A stretch of DNA of 64,000 bases from Oceanobacter kriegii DSM 6294 (lineage in GTDB: Bacteria; Pseudomonadota; Gammaproteobacteria; Pseudomonadales; Oceanobacteraceae), in NCBI RefSeq assembly GCF_000422845.1, contig NZ_KE383935.1, positions 1,976 to 65,975 on the forward strand, given 5' to 3'. Below, piece after piece: positions 24,559-33,017 of the stretch. Position 1 is the stretch's first letter, and each line of letters begins with the position of its first letter. Under the pieces are notes generated by a model, which was not told the origin of the DNA, did not search any database, and was given only the letters and a program-made list of their open reading frames with translations. The position numbers were made by a program, and so were the translations under genes.

Positions 24559-25692
24559 ATGGGCAGTAAAATGAATAGCATCCCGGAAATCATTGCCGAC
24601 ATTCAGGCAGGTAAAATGGTCATCCTGATGGATGACGAAGATCGTGAAAATGAAGGCGATCTGATTCTGGCGGCGGAAGCCGTTACCCCGGAAGCCATTA
24701 ACTTTATGGCATTGCATGCGCGTGGGCTGATTTGTCTGACCCTCAGCGAACAGCGCTGCGAGCAGCTGGGTTTGCACGCCATGGTGCCGCAAAACGGTTG
24801 CACCTATGGCACTGCCTTTACCGTCTCCATCGAGGCCGCCGAAGGCGTTACAACCGGCATTTCGGCGGCGGATCGTGCCCGTACAGTTCAGGCTGCGGTA
24901 GCCGCGGATGCCAGGCCAACCGACCTGGTGCAGCCTGGCCATATCTTCCCATTGCGCGCCCGTCAGGGTGGCGTACTGAATCGCGCCGGCCACACCGAAG
25001 CGGGCTGTGATCTGGCCGAATTGGCCGGGTTTGAACCTGCCAGTGTGATTGTTGAAATCATGAACGCCGACGGCACCATGGCCCGCCGCGATGATTTGCT
25101 GGCGTTTTCCGCCGAGCATGATTTGAAGATCGGCACCATCGCCGACCTGATCCAGTACCGCATGGAAAATGAATCCACCATCACCCGCGTTGGCGAGCAG
25201 CAGCTGGCCACCATGCACGGTGAATTCACCATGGTGACCTACGAAGACAAACTCAGCAGCGCCGCGCATATTGCATTGGTGATGGGGGATATCCAGCCGG
25301 ATGAACCTGTGCTGGCACGGGTACATGCCATCGACCCACTGCGTGACCTGATTGGCGCTAATTACACCGGCCCCTCTAACTGGAGTTTGTGGTCGGCGCT
25401 GGAAGCCGTCGCCACCGAAGGCAAGGGCATTGTGGTACTGCTGGACCGTGAAGACTCCGCCAGTGCGCTGCTGCAACGTGCTCCGCAGCTGACCCAACCC
25501 AAACCAAGCACCTCGCACAAGGTATTCAGTGACGTCGGCACCGGCGCGCAGATTTTACGCGATCTGGGCGCGGGCAAAATTCGTCATCTGGGCGCTAACT
25601 GGCGCTTTGTCGGGCTGGAAGGTTACGACCTGGAACTGGTCGACAGCGTGCCGTTTGATGAGTCTATGATCAGCGGCAAAGTGGCTGGGTAA
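24559..25692 (+). CDS. ribB: RibBX-type 3,4-dihydroxy-2-butanone 4-phosphate synthase with degenerate GTP cyclohydrolase II domain
   Basis: 377 residues from ATG 24559 with GAGGAG six bases upstream. Residues 1 to about 205 are a complete RibB domain with the DDEDRENEGD metal/substrate loop and a GHTEAGCDL motif. The C-terminal half aligns with GTP cyclohydrolase II, but the zinc-binding Cys cluster is absent (the region reads RVHAIDPLRDLIGANYTG), so that activity is probably lost. This is the RibBX arrangement described in Proteobacteria. Placed under the same operator as a flavin monooxygenase and reductase, it probably boosts FMN/FAD supply when the pathway is on. Confidence 0.85.
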   Translation: MGSKMNSIPEIIADIQAGKMVILMDDEDRENEGDLILAAEAVTPEAINFMALHARGLICLTLSEQRCEQLGLHAMVPQNGCTYGTAFTVSIEAAEGVTTGISAADRARTVQAAVAADARPTDLVQPGHIFPLRARQGGVLNRAGHTEAGCDLAELAGFEPASVIVEIMNADGTMARRDDLLAFSAEHDLKIGTIADLIQYRMENESTITRVGEQQLATMHGEFTMVTYEDKLSSAAHIALVMGDIQPDEPVLARVHAIDPLRDLIGANYTGPSNWSLWSALEAVATEGKGIVVLLDREDSASALLQRAPQLTQPKPSTSHKVFSDVGTGAQILRDLGAGKIRHLGANWRFVGLEGYDLELVDSVPFDESMISGKVAG

Positions 25693-25728
25693 GCCGCGTT
25701 GCGTGAATGATCGTTTGATCACATGTTC

Positions 25729-25825
25729 GGTGCGCAGTGCGCACCCTACATCTGTAGGAGGGAATTTATTCCCGAATGGGCTTCGCGTTCCTGAATGAGC
25801 TTCGCGGTTAAAACTGCTCCTACAG
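25729..25825. repeat. REP-like palindromic repeats
   Basis: GGTGCGC/GCGCACC hairpin (25729-25745) followed by a TGTAGGAGGGAATTTATTCC unit ending GCTCCTACA. The same doubled unit precedes the GntR 3' end near 28090-28172. Confidence 0.75.
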
Positions 25826-25858
25826 AGAGTCACAGGGTATGCACCGATTACTGAAACC

Positions 25859-25888
25859 TTATTCGCCGGCGTAACTCGGCGCGATCTC
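25859..25888 (-). pseudogene. Remnant of a GntR/FCD gene 3' end
   Basis: Read on the minus strand these 30 bases encode EIAPSYAGE-stop, against SIAPIYAGE-stop at the end of the GntR gene at 28212. The bases before it (CTGAAACC and a REP unit) are also shared. It is a duplicated tail with no gene attached. Confidence 0.6.
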
Positions 25889-26070
25889 ACTGGCCGCCTA
25901 CAAGGATGTGGGTGGCTACAGCGATCATATGCCGGAGCTGATGACCACCTCGCCGGATGCTCACTACAAACTGCAGAGTGTTGCTGTTAATGATTCCAGT
26001 CATACGGTAATGGCCTACGCACTTTTCTGCGGTACTCATACCGGCCCGGGTGGGCCAGTACCACCAAAAC
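25887..26070 (+). pseudogene. Truncated remnant of a possible SnoaL/NTF2-like gene
   Basis: An open frame reads SLAAYKDVGGYSDHMPEL, continuing through VNDSSHTVMAYALFCGTHTG to GGPVPP. The composition and GTHTG...PP pattern look like a SnoaL/NTF2-fold enzyme, but there is no start region and it breaks off where the convergent GlxA gene's conserved part ends. The last residues of that regulator are read from this remnant's opposite strand. Family assignment is tentative. Confidence 0.45.
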
Positions 26071-27049
26071 GGCGCCGGTACTCTCCCGGCGACAAGCCGA
26101 CAATCCGCACGAACACCTTGCGAAAGAATCCCGGGTCCTGATACCCCACCTCCCAGGCAATGCTTTCTACTGACTGACGGCTGAAGCGCAGCAACTCCTG
26201 GGCGCGACCAACTCTCAGGCGCTGGCAATAATCCGACAGGGTCATGCCGGTGGCCTTCTGAAAGCGTCGCTGCAGTGTGCGCTCATGCAATCCGGCAACG
26301 CTCGCCATATTGGCCAGTTCCGTTTCCTTCCCTTCGTTTTGTTGCAGCCAGTGCTGCAGTTTCAGGATGGCCGCATCGCCGTGCATGAGTTTGGGGGAAA
26401 ACACACTGTAGTAACGCTGCTCCCTTCCGGGAGGATCGATCAGCAGAATACGAGCGGTGTGAATCATGGCCGCTGAGCCCATGAAGCGGTCCACCAGCTT
26501 CAGCCCCAGATCCGTCCAGGCCATTGCGCCACCTGCGGTCAGAACATCGCCGTCATCAATAATCAGCTGATTGATGTCGAGTTTCACTTGCGGAAAGCGG
26601 CGCTGGAATTGTTCTTCGTAAACCCAATGGGTGGTCGCCTTGCGCCCCTCTAGCAAGCCGGACTCGGCCAGAATAAAAGAACCCGCACAAATAGAAGCCA
26701 GTGTCGTTCCGGCCTGGTGAAGCTGTTGCAGCCACCCCGTGTAAGTAGCCCCGACATCGCAGTCCGGTGGTTCTCCCAAACAGGGCGGCAGAATCAGCAC
26801 GTCGGGTATGTCTGTCGGTTGGGTGCCAGTGTCGAAACAGCGTTCGATGACTCCCTCCGCGGATGGTTGCCAATGGCTCACACGAATAACAACGTCGCTC
26901 TGTGCCGTGTTGCCATTGGCCGTATTCAGAGTCGTGGTTCTGGCGTAGCGGTTGGCCAGTTCAAACAGGTCTGTTAACCCCAGCACCGCAGACATTTGTG
27001 CACCGGAATACAGTATCAGACCCACCTCATAGGCGCGGCAGTTGCTCAT
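26036..27049 (-). CDS. GlxA-family AraC transcriptional regulator (DJ-1/PfpI domain)
   Basis: 337 residues. Residues about 1-190 form a DJ-1/PfpI-like domain with the nucleophile-elbow-like ASICAGSFILAESGLL. The AraC helix-turn-helix pair is at about 230-330 (LHERTLQRRFQKATGMTLSDY, then SIAWEVGYQDPGFFRKVF). The conserved part ends near LSPGEYRRRF; the final nine or so residues (GGTGPPGPV) appear to be read from the opposite strand of a gene remnant. It is divergent from the isochorismatase-type hydrolase gene, a common pairing, and probably controls it. Confidence 0.82.
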   Translation of the reverse strand: MSNCRAYEVGLILYSGAQMSAVLGLTDLFELANRYARTTTLNTANGNTAQSDVVIRVSHWQPSAEGVIERCFDTGTQPTDIPDVLILPPCLGEPPDCDVGATYTGWLQQLHQAGTTLASICAGSFILAESGLLEGRKATTHWVYEEQFQRRFPQVKLDINQLIIDDGDVLTAGGAMAWTDLGLKLVDRFMGSAAMIHTARILLIDPPGREQRYYSVFSPKLMHGDAAILKLQHWLQQNEGKETELANMASVAGLHERTLQRRFQKATGMTLSDYCQRLRVGRAQELLRFSRQSVESIAWEVGYQDPGFFRKVFVRIVGLSPGEYRRRFGGTGPPGPV

Positions 27050-27176
27050 GTGTCGTAATAGCCCCTGATTATGTCGATAAAGACATCTGTCAGAATCTGC
27101 TCATACCGCGATGATGTCAAAACACCTTGGGGCCACTGGGCACCCGAGCTCTTTCCTTGAATCAGGACACAGAAGT

Positions 27177-27728
27177 ATGACCAAGCGCGCGATTGTTGTT
27201 GTCGACATCCAGAATGAGTATTTCCCACCGGCTGGCAAGCTGCCGTTGAACGGGGTTGAAGAGGCCGCCGCCAACGCTGCCAAAGTGATTGCCCATGCTC
27301 GTAGTCTGGGGGAGCCCGTCATCCATGTACGCCATGAATTCCCGGACCCGAATGCGCCATTTTTTGCCGCGGGCACGGAAGCGGTAGACATTCATCCGGC
27401 GGTTGCGCCGTTAGCAGGGGAGTTGGTGATTACCAAGAACTACCCGAACTCGTTCCGTGAAACGGCCTTGAAAGAGAAGCTGGATCTGCTCGGAATTACC
27501 GATGTGGTGGTTATCGGCTCCATGAGCCATATGTGCATCGACGCCACCAGTCGCGCCGCCGTCGACTTCGGCTACACCACCACGGTGGTTCATGATGCCT
27601 GTGCCACCCTCGACCTTGAATTCAATGGCGTCACAGTACCCTCTGAACACGTGCATGCTGCGTTTATGAGTGCGCTGGCGTTTCTGTATGGCACGGTGAC
27701 CACGACAGAAGCATTCATAGCAGGTTGA
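27177..27728 (+). CDS. Isochorismatase-family cysteine hydrolase (amidase-like)
   Basis: 183 residues from ATG 27177, where alignment to the family begins (MTKRAIVVVDIQNEY). The catalytic triad is visible: Asp in VVDIQNEY (about 11), Lys in VITKNYPNSF (about 85) and Cys in SHMCIDAT (about 119). Such proteins hydrolyse amides, for example nicotinamide, N-carbamoylsarcosine or ureidoacrylate. Context suggests an N-containing catabolite, but its promoter lacks the TGGTATACCA operator. It is controlled presumably by the divergent GlxA regulator. Substrate unknown. Confidence 0.82.
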   Translation: MTKRAIVVVDIQNEYFPPAGKLPLNGVEEAAANAAKVIAHARSLGEPVIHVRHEFPDPNAPFFAAGTEAVDIHPAVAPLAGELVITKNYPNSFRETALKEKLDLLGITDVVVIGSMSHMCIDATSRAAVDFGYTTTVVHDACATLDLEFNGVTVPSEHVHAAFMSALAFLYGTVTTTEAFIAG

Positions 27729-27767
27729 ACCGCCATCAGCAGGTAATCCCTGGATGTGAAACATACT

Positions 27768-28200
27768 GCTGTAGGAGGGAATTTATTCCCGAACAGGCTC
27801 GCGGTTAAAACCGCTCCTGCAGGTAATTTCGGGATTCGCACGGCGCACCTGATCCGCAGGCAAGCCAGATGGGCGCAAGCGCACCATCCTATGTTGGCTG
27901 AATATGTTCGTCATGGTTATAGGGTGGGCACTCGTGCCCACCGTTATCGCAGGCAAGCCAGCTCGTACGTACCGCACTGCCGTAGGAGGGAATTTATTCC
28001 CGAACGGGTTTGCGGTTAAAACCGCTCCTGCAGGTAATTTCGGGATTCGCACGGCGCACCTGATCCGCAGGCAAGCCAGCTCGTACGTACCGCACTGCTG
28101 TAGGAGGGAATTTATTCCCGAATGAGCTTCGCGTTCCTGAATGGACTTCGCGGTTAAAACCGCTCCTACAGATAGACGCACGGTGCGCATTGCGCACCGG
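27768..28200. repeat. Cluster of REP-like repeats, three units
   Basis: Units starting GTAGGAGGGAATTTATTCCC occur at 27771, 27982 and about 28090. Each is followed by CGCGGTTAAAACCGCTCCT-type arms; the first two share a further 50 bp including GCACGGCGCACCTGATCCGC. A GGTGGGCAC/GTGCCCACC palindrome lies near 27925-27944 and GGTGCGC/GCGCACC near 28183-28199. I see no gene in the 483-bp gap. Confidence 0.8.
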
Positions 28201-28211
28201 TATCTGAAACC

Positions 28212-28943
28212 TTATTCGCCGGCGTAAATCGGCGCGATGCTGGCGGGGTCGATGTCGCTTTGTTCGGCCATCACGGTTAATGCTACGGCGGCGGCTTTCT
28301 GAACGTGTTCAACGCAGGCGCGGTGGGCGGCTTTCGGGTCGCGGGCCTGGATGGCGTCGAAGATGGCGCTCATTTCGGCACCGCTGTCTTTGTAACGGTC
28401 GTTATGGGATACCGAGGTGGCACGCAGGAAGCTGATGCGAGCTTGCAGCTGGCGCAGCAGGTTGCAGGCGGTGCTGTTGCCACAGCCGGTGAACAGTACG
28501 TCGTAGAAGTCGCTGACCGCGCTGATGATGGCGCTGATATCGGCACTGTTCAAACGGCTGTGCAATTTCTTGAGGGCGTATTCGAGGTCGAGCATTTGCT
28601 CATCGGACGCCCGTACGGTGAACAGCTCGACGATCAGGCTTTCCAGTGAACAGCGCAGCTCGTAGATTTCACGGGCCTGCTCCATGGTAATCACAGCTAC
28701 CCGCGGGCCTTTGCCATCGAGGTATTCCACCAGACCTTCAGATTCCAGATGACGCAGGGCTTCGCGTACCGAGGTACGGCTGACGCCCAGCAGGTCACAC
28801 AGGTCGCGTTCAACCAGACGGTCTCCGGGCAAGAACTGGAAGTTCATAATGGCACCGCGCAGCGCCTCGAGGACTTTTTCACGCAGTGTCATGGCTGATC
28901 GTTCAATCTTGCCCAGTTCTTCCCTGGCTTGTCGTTGCAACAT
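28212..28943 (-). CDS. GntR-family (FadR/FCD) transcriptional regulator
   Basis: 243 residues. The N-terminal winged helix (about 18-85) has FLPGDRLVERDLCDLLGVSRTSVREALRHLESEGLV. The all-helical FCD ligand-binding domain covers about 95-225 (YELRCSLESLIVELF through AAHRACVEHVQKAA). FCD regulators bind short palindromes with GT and AC half-sites, so the four TGGTATACCA sites in this region are the natural targets. It probably represses the BCCT, ribBX, PF06684-operon and monooxygenase promoters until a pathway metabolite binds (inference). It heads or follows the catabolic genes on the same strand and has no such site of its own. Confidence 0.85.
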   Translation of the reverse strand: MLQRQAREELGKIERSAMTLREKVLEALRGAIMNFQFLPGDRLVERDLCDLLGVSRTSVREALRHLESEGLVEYLDGKGPRVAVITMEQAREIYELRCSLESLIVELFTVRASDEQMLDLEYALKKLHSRLNSADISAIISAVSDFYDVLFTGCGNSTACNLLRQLQARISFLRATSVSHNDRYKDSGAEMSAIFDAIQARDPKAAHRACVEHVQKAAAVALTVMAEQSDIDPASIAPIYAGE

Positions 28944-29028
28944 AGTGTGGTTCCAAATCTCAGTCGGGTGCTGGTGGCACGCTGTTCAGGTAATCATGGT
29001 GCGGTTTCGCGGCCGTTGTTCTGGGCCA

Positions 29029-29439
29029 TCAGGCGACGGGTTTGCTGTCGCTGGTGCCGTTTTCGGCTTCCATCTCGGCGAAGACGCTTTTGGCTATTCT
29101 AAAGCTATCTATCGCTGCTGGCACACCGCAATAGATGGCAGTTTGCAGAAAGATTTCCCGAATCTCTTCTTTGCTGAGGCCATTATTGATCGCGCCACGC
29201 ACATGCACCTTGATCTCATGGGGGCGATTCAGTGCTGTCAGCATGGCCAGATTGATCATGCTGCGTTGCTGGCGGCTGAGGCCGTCGCGGTTCCAGACAT
29301 CGCCCCAGCAGTATTCGGTCACCAGTTCCTGCATCGGCCAGGCGAATTCGTCGCGGTTGTTGTTGATGCTGTTGTCGACGTATTCGTCGCCCAGTACATC
29401 GCGGCGGGTTTGCAGGCCAATATCAAATTTATCGGTCAT
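29029..29439 (-). CDS. Carboxymuconolactone decarboxylase (CMD) family protein
   Basis: 136 residues from ATG 29439, with GGAG six bases upstream. The body matches the CMD/AhpD-like helical fold (WNRDGLSRQQRSMINLAMLTALNRPHEIKVHVRGAINNG, with IYCGVPAAIDSF). It lacks a CxxC pair, so it is closer to gamma-carboxymuconolactone decarboxylases than to AhpD. It is the last gene of the minus-strand catabolic operon, 16 bp after the aldehyde dehydrogenase stop. Its step in the pathway is unknown; a decarboxylation or lactone step is possible. Confidence 0.8.
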   Translation of the reverse strand: MTDKFDIGLQTRRDVLGDEYVDNSINNNRDEFAWPMQELVTEYCWGDVWNRDGLSRQQRSMINLAMLTALNRPHEIKVHVRGAINNGLSKEEIREIFLQTAIYCGVPAAIDSFRIAKSVFAEMEAENGTSDSKPVA

Positions 29440-29455
29440 GTTTGGCTCCATTGAG

Positions 29456-30913
29456 TCAGCTTGGGCGGGCATTCAGCCCACCCATCATCATGTATTTGAT
29501 TTCGGTGTAGTCGTCGATGCCATAGCGTGAACCCTCGCGGCCAAGGCCAGACGTTTTGACACCACCAAATGGTGCAACGGCGGTAGAAATCAGTCCTTCG
29601 TTGATGCCTACCATGCCGTATTCCAGCGCTTCGCCGACGCGCCAGGCTCGGCCAAGGTCGCGGGTGAACAGGTAGGCGGCCAGCCCGGCATCAGTGTTGT
29701 TTGCCAGCGCAATGGCTTCGGCTTCGGTGTCGAAGGTCATCACAGCGGCTAACGGTCCGAAGGTTTCTTCGTTGGCGACGGCCATGTCGGTGGTGATGCC
29801 GCTCAGCAGTGTCGGCTGGAAGAAGTGTTGACCTGCCGGGTGCGGCTCGCCGCCGTGCAGCAGTGTAGCGCCGTGTTGCAGGGCATCCTGTACGTGGCGT
29901 TGGACGGTGGCGACAGCGTTGGCGTTGATCAGCGGGCCTTGTTCTGTGCCCGGTTCCAGACCGTTGCCTACCTTGAGGTCGGCAATGGCGGCGCGGAAGC
30001 GTTCGACAAAGGCATCGTGAATGCCGCGCTGTACCAGAAAACGGTTGGTGCAGACGCAGGTTTGGCCCGCGTTGCGGAATTTCGACACCATGGCGGCTGC
30101 AATGGCGATGTCGATATCGGCATCATCAAAGACAATAAACGGCGCATTGCCGCCCAGCTCCAGTGAGACCTTCTTCACTGTGTCGGCACACTGTCGCAGC
30201 AGCAATTTGCCGATGCGGGTAGAGCCGGTGAAGCTGAGTTTGGCAACCGTCGGGTTGCTGGTCAGTTCGTTACCAATTTCCACTGCATCGCCTGTGATGA
30301 CGTTGAAAATACCCGCAGGCACACCGGCGCGATGGGCCAGTTCGGCCATCGCAAGGGCCGTGAATGGGGTGTCGGGAGCAGGTTTACAGACGAAGCTGCA
30401 GCCGGCTGCCAGTGCCGGGCCGCACTTGCGGGTAATCATGGCGGCGGGGAAGTTCCACGGCGTAATGGCTGCCACCACACCAACCGGTTGACGCACCACC
30501 ACAATGCGGGCGTTCGGGTTCGGACTGGGGATCACATCGCCATACACCCGCTTGGCTTCTTCAGCGAACCACTCCAGAAAACTGGCGGCATACAGAATTT
30601 CGCCATGGGCTTCGGCCAGCGGTTTGCCCTGTTCCAACGTCAGAATGCGCGCCAGTTCGTCGGCATGGGCGACCATCAGTTCGTACCAGCGGTACAGCAC
30701 CTTGCTGCGCTGCTGGGCTGTTTGGGCGGCCCAGTCATGACGGGCGTTAGCCGCGGCTTCGATGGCCTGCTGGGTTTCGGTGGTGCCCATGCGTGGCACC
30801 GTGCCCAGTTGCTCGCCGGTGGCCGGGTTATACACAGGGTCGCTGGCGCCATTAATGGCATCGCGCCATTCGCCGTTGAGGTATGCCTGCTGTCGGAACA
30901 GTTGGGTAGTCAT
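29456..30913 (-). CDS. gabD: Succinate-semialdehyde dehydrogenase-like aldehyde dehydrogenase (TgnE-like role)
   Basis: 485 residues from ATG 30913, overlapping the flavin reductase stop by one base. It has the NAD(P)-binding and catalytic motifs of GabD: ITPWNFPAAMITRK, SFTGSTRIGK, Glu in LELGGNAPFIVFDDADID, Cys in NAGQTCVCTNRF, and C-terminal GLGREGSRYGIDDYTEIKY. GabD oxidises succinate semialdehyde to succinate for the TCA cycle. In trigonelline degradation the terminal enzyme TgnE does this after ring fragments are released, which fits the operon. A second GabD-like gene serves the polyamine island at 48255. Confidence 0.82.
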   Translation of the reverse strand: MTTQLFRQQAYLNGEWRDAINGASDPVYNPATGEQLGTVPRMGTTETQQAIEAAANARHDWAAQTAQQRSKVLYRWYELMVAHADELARILTLEQGKPLAEAHGEILYAASFLEWFAEEAKRVYGDVIPSPNPNARIVVVRQPVGVVAAITPWNFPAAMITRKCGPALAAGCSFVCKPAPDTPFTALAMAELAHRAGVPAGIFNVITGDAVEIGNELTSNPTVAKLSFTGSTRIGKLLLRQCADTVKKVSLELGGNAPFIVFDDADIDIAIAAAMVSKFRNAGQTCVCTNRFLVQRGIHDAFVERFRAAIADLKVGNGLEPGTEQGPLINANAVATVQRHVQDALQHGATLLHGGEPHPAGQHFFQPTLLSGITTDMAVANEETFGPLAAVMTFDTEAEAIALANNTDAGLAAYLFTRDLGRAWRVGEALEYGMVGINEGLISTAVAPFGGVKTSGLGREGSRYGIDDYTEIKYMMMGGLNARPS

Positions 30914-31494
30914 CAGGCCATCGCCTCTTCTGGCGTGTGCAGGGCACTGAACGCGCCACGGCAATACACCATTGGGGTTTGCTCGTCGTTGCAGTGCATG
31001 TGTTCGATACGGCCAATCAGGATGGCGTGGTCGCCACCTTCGTATTCGTGCCAGTGGGAGCATTCCATGGTCGCTACAGCACCGGCCAGTACCGGCGCGC
31101 CAGACGCACCGCTGGTGATGTCCAGTGCGCTAATGGCGTCGCGCTTGGCGTCGCCTTTTTTGGCAAAAGCAAAGGCTTCCGTCGCCTGACCGTCGGCCAG
31201 AATGTTGATGCTGAAATGGCTGGCACTGGTCAGGGTACGGTAGCTTTCGGAGTTGTACTGCGGGCACACCAGCACCAGCGGCGGGTCCATCGACAGCGCG
31301 GTAAAGGCACTGGCGGTAAGACCGTTCACCTGGCCATCCTCGTCGTGGGCCATCACCACGGTGACGCCGGTGGGGAAGGAGCCTAACGTGCGCTTGTATA
31401 ACGCCTGCATGGCTTCCTGCTGTTCTGCCGAGGTCGCTGCTGTTTGTGTCGCTGTTGTTTCGGTAACTGTTGTTTCAGTATTAGCCTGGCTCAT
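30913..31494 (-). CDS. Flavin reductase component of two-component monooxygenase (TgnA-like)
   Basis: 193 residues. The first 27 are Thr/Ala/Gln-rich and probably disordered. The rest matches the FMN-binding split-barrel flavin-reductase family (RTLGSFPTGVTVVMA, GLTASAFTALSMDPPLVLVCP, SHFSINILADGQ, then HAILIGRI). It should supply reduced FMN to the luciferase-like oxygenase encoded at 35594. It is packed between two aldehyde dehydrogenase genes in one operon. The pairing with the oxygenase is inferred from context. Confidence 0.85.
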   Translation of the reverse strand: MSQANTETTVTETTATQTAATSAEQQEAMQALYKRTLGSFPTGVTVVMAHDEDGQVNGLTASAFTALSMDPPLVLVCPQYNSESYRTLTSASHFSINILADGQATEAFAFAKKGDAKRDAISALDITSGASGAPVLAGAVATMECSHWHEYEGGDHAILIGRIEHMHCNDEQTPMVYCRGAFSALHTPEEAMA

Positions 31495-31526
31495 TATTGT
31501 TCTCCTCGTGTGGGCCGTTACTGCGC

Positions 31527-33017
31527 TCAGCGCATCACGAATGGGTCGGCCATTGGGGTGTCTGACAGGTTGATCCAGACGGTTTTCTTTTCGGTGTAAG
31601 ACAGCACGGCATCAATGCCGCACTCGCGGCCATAACCGCTCTCACCAAAGCCGCCGATCGGCGCCATGGCGGAAACCACTCGATAGGTATTCACCCAGAT
31701 GATGCCGGAGCGAACATCGCGGCAAAGGCGATGGGCGCGGGCCAGATCGCGGGTCCAGATGCCGGCAGCCAGACCAAAACGGCTGTCGTTGGCCAGTGCC
31801 AGGGCTTCTTCTTCGGTCTTGAACGGAATCGCCGCTGCCACAGGGCCAAACACTTCTTCCTGCATCAGGGTGTCGGAAGGTTTGGGGCATTCCAGCAGTG
31901 TTGGCTGGTAATACCAGCCGGTCAGGCTCGCATCGCCAAGCTCAGGGCGTTGACCGCCGTGGCGCAAGGTCGCACCTTCTTCCAGCGCGGTCGCCACCAG
32001 TTTTTCCGCAATATTGAGCTGGGCTTCGGTGGTCATTGGGCCCATTTCAGTGGCGGCGTCTTTCGGGTTACCGATCTGAATGCGAGCGGCGCGATCGGCA
32101 ATCTTCTGCACCACTTCTTCATAGATAGATTCGTGAATCAGCAAGCGCGAACCGGCCACACAGCTCTGACCAGAAGCGGCGAAGACACCGGCGACAATGC
32201 CATTCACGGCGCTGTCGATGTCGGCATCGGGGAATACGATTTGTGGCGACTTGCCACCCAGCTCCAGTGACAGGTGAGCAAAGTTTTCAGCGCTGGCACG
32301 GACTACGTGGCGGGCTGTTGCTGAGCCGCCGGTAAAGGCAATGTGGCGCACCAGTGGGTGTGAGGTCAGCGCCGATCCGGCGGTTGGGCCAAAGCCGGTC
32401 ACCACGTTCAGCACACCGGCCGGGAAGCCAGCTTGCTGGGCCAGTTTAGCCAATTCAATGATGGAAGCGGAGGCGTGTTCCGACGGCTTGATCACCACCG
32501 TGTTACCTGCTGCCAGTGCTGGCGCCACCTTGATGGCGGTCAGGTACAGCGGGCTGTTCCAAGGAATAATGGCCGCCACCACGCCGATCGGTTCGCGGAT
32601 GGTGTAGGCCATCATGTCGGGCTTGTCGATTGGCAGGGTTTCGCCTTCGACCTTGTCGGCCAAGCCAGCCATGTAATAGAAAAATTCTGGCAGGTAACCC
32701 ACCTGACCGCGGGTTTCACGAATCAGTTTGCCGTTCTCCTGGCTTTCCAGCTGCGCCAGCAGTTCGGTGTTTTCACTGATCAGGTCGCCCAGTTTACGCA
32801 GCAACTTGCCACGTGCAGTAGCGGTCAGGCTACGCCATTCCTTGCCATAAAACGCCTGTTCGGCGGCTTTCACGGCAATATCCACGTCGGCGGCGCTGGC
32901 GTCGGGAAAGGTTGCCCAGGCCGAGGCCGTGGCGGGGTCCATGCTGTCGTAGCGTGCATCGTTGGTGGCGTCACACACTTCGCCACGTATAAACATCTGG
33001 AAACGTTGCAGGCTCAT
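31527..33017 (-). CDS. Aldehyde dehydrogenase (TgnC-like role)
   Basis: 496 residues. Motifs are complete: IIPWNSPLYLTAIKVAPALAAG, FTGGSATARHVV, Glu in LELGGKSPQIVFPDADID, Cys in ASGQSCVAGSRLL, and EVFGPVAAAIPF. It belongs to the broad betaine/aromatic aldehyde dehydrogenase group rather than to GabD. In the trigonelline pathway the enzyme after ring opening (TgnC) oxidises an N-methylformamido-methylene aldehyde/lactone. This gene, coupled by an ATGA overlap to the hydrolase that would act next, fits that place. Confidence 0.82.
   Translation of the reverse strand: MSLQRFQMFIRGEVCDATNDARYDSMDPATASAWATFPDASAADVDIAVKAAEQAFYGKEWRSLTATARGKLLRKLGDLISENTELLAQLESQENGKLIRETRGQVGYLPEFFYYMAGLADKVEGETLPIDKPDMMAYTIREPIGVVAAIIPWNSPLYLTAIKVAPALAAGNTVVIKPSEHASASIIELAKLAQQAGFPAGVLNVVTGFGPTAGSALTSHPLVRHIAFTGGSATARHVVRASAENFAHLSLELGGKSPQIVFPDADIDSAVNGIVAGVFAASGQSCVAGSRLLIHESIYEEVVQKIADRAARIQIGNPKDAATEMGPMTTEAQLNIAEKLVATALEEGATLRHGGQRPELGDASLTGWYYQPTLLECPKPSDTLMQEEVFGPVAAAIPFKTEEEALALANDSRFGLAAGIWTRDLARAHRLCRDVRSGIIWVNTYRVVSAMAPIGGFGESGYGRECGIDAVLSYTEKKTVWINLSDTPMADPFVMR

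Noticed and set aside
27177-27728. Isochorismatase-type hydrolase as the Tgn amidase
   Set aside because: It lacks the shared operator and is divergent from its own GlxA regulator; the alpha/beta hydrolase inside the operon is the better candidate, though a side role is not excluded.
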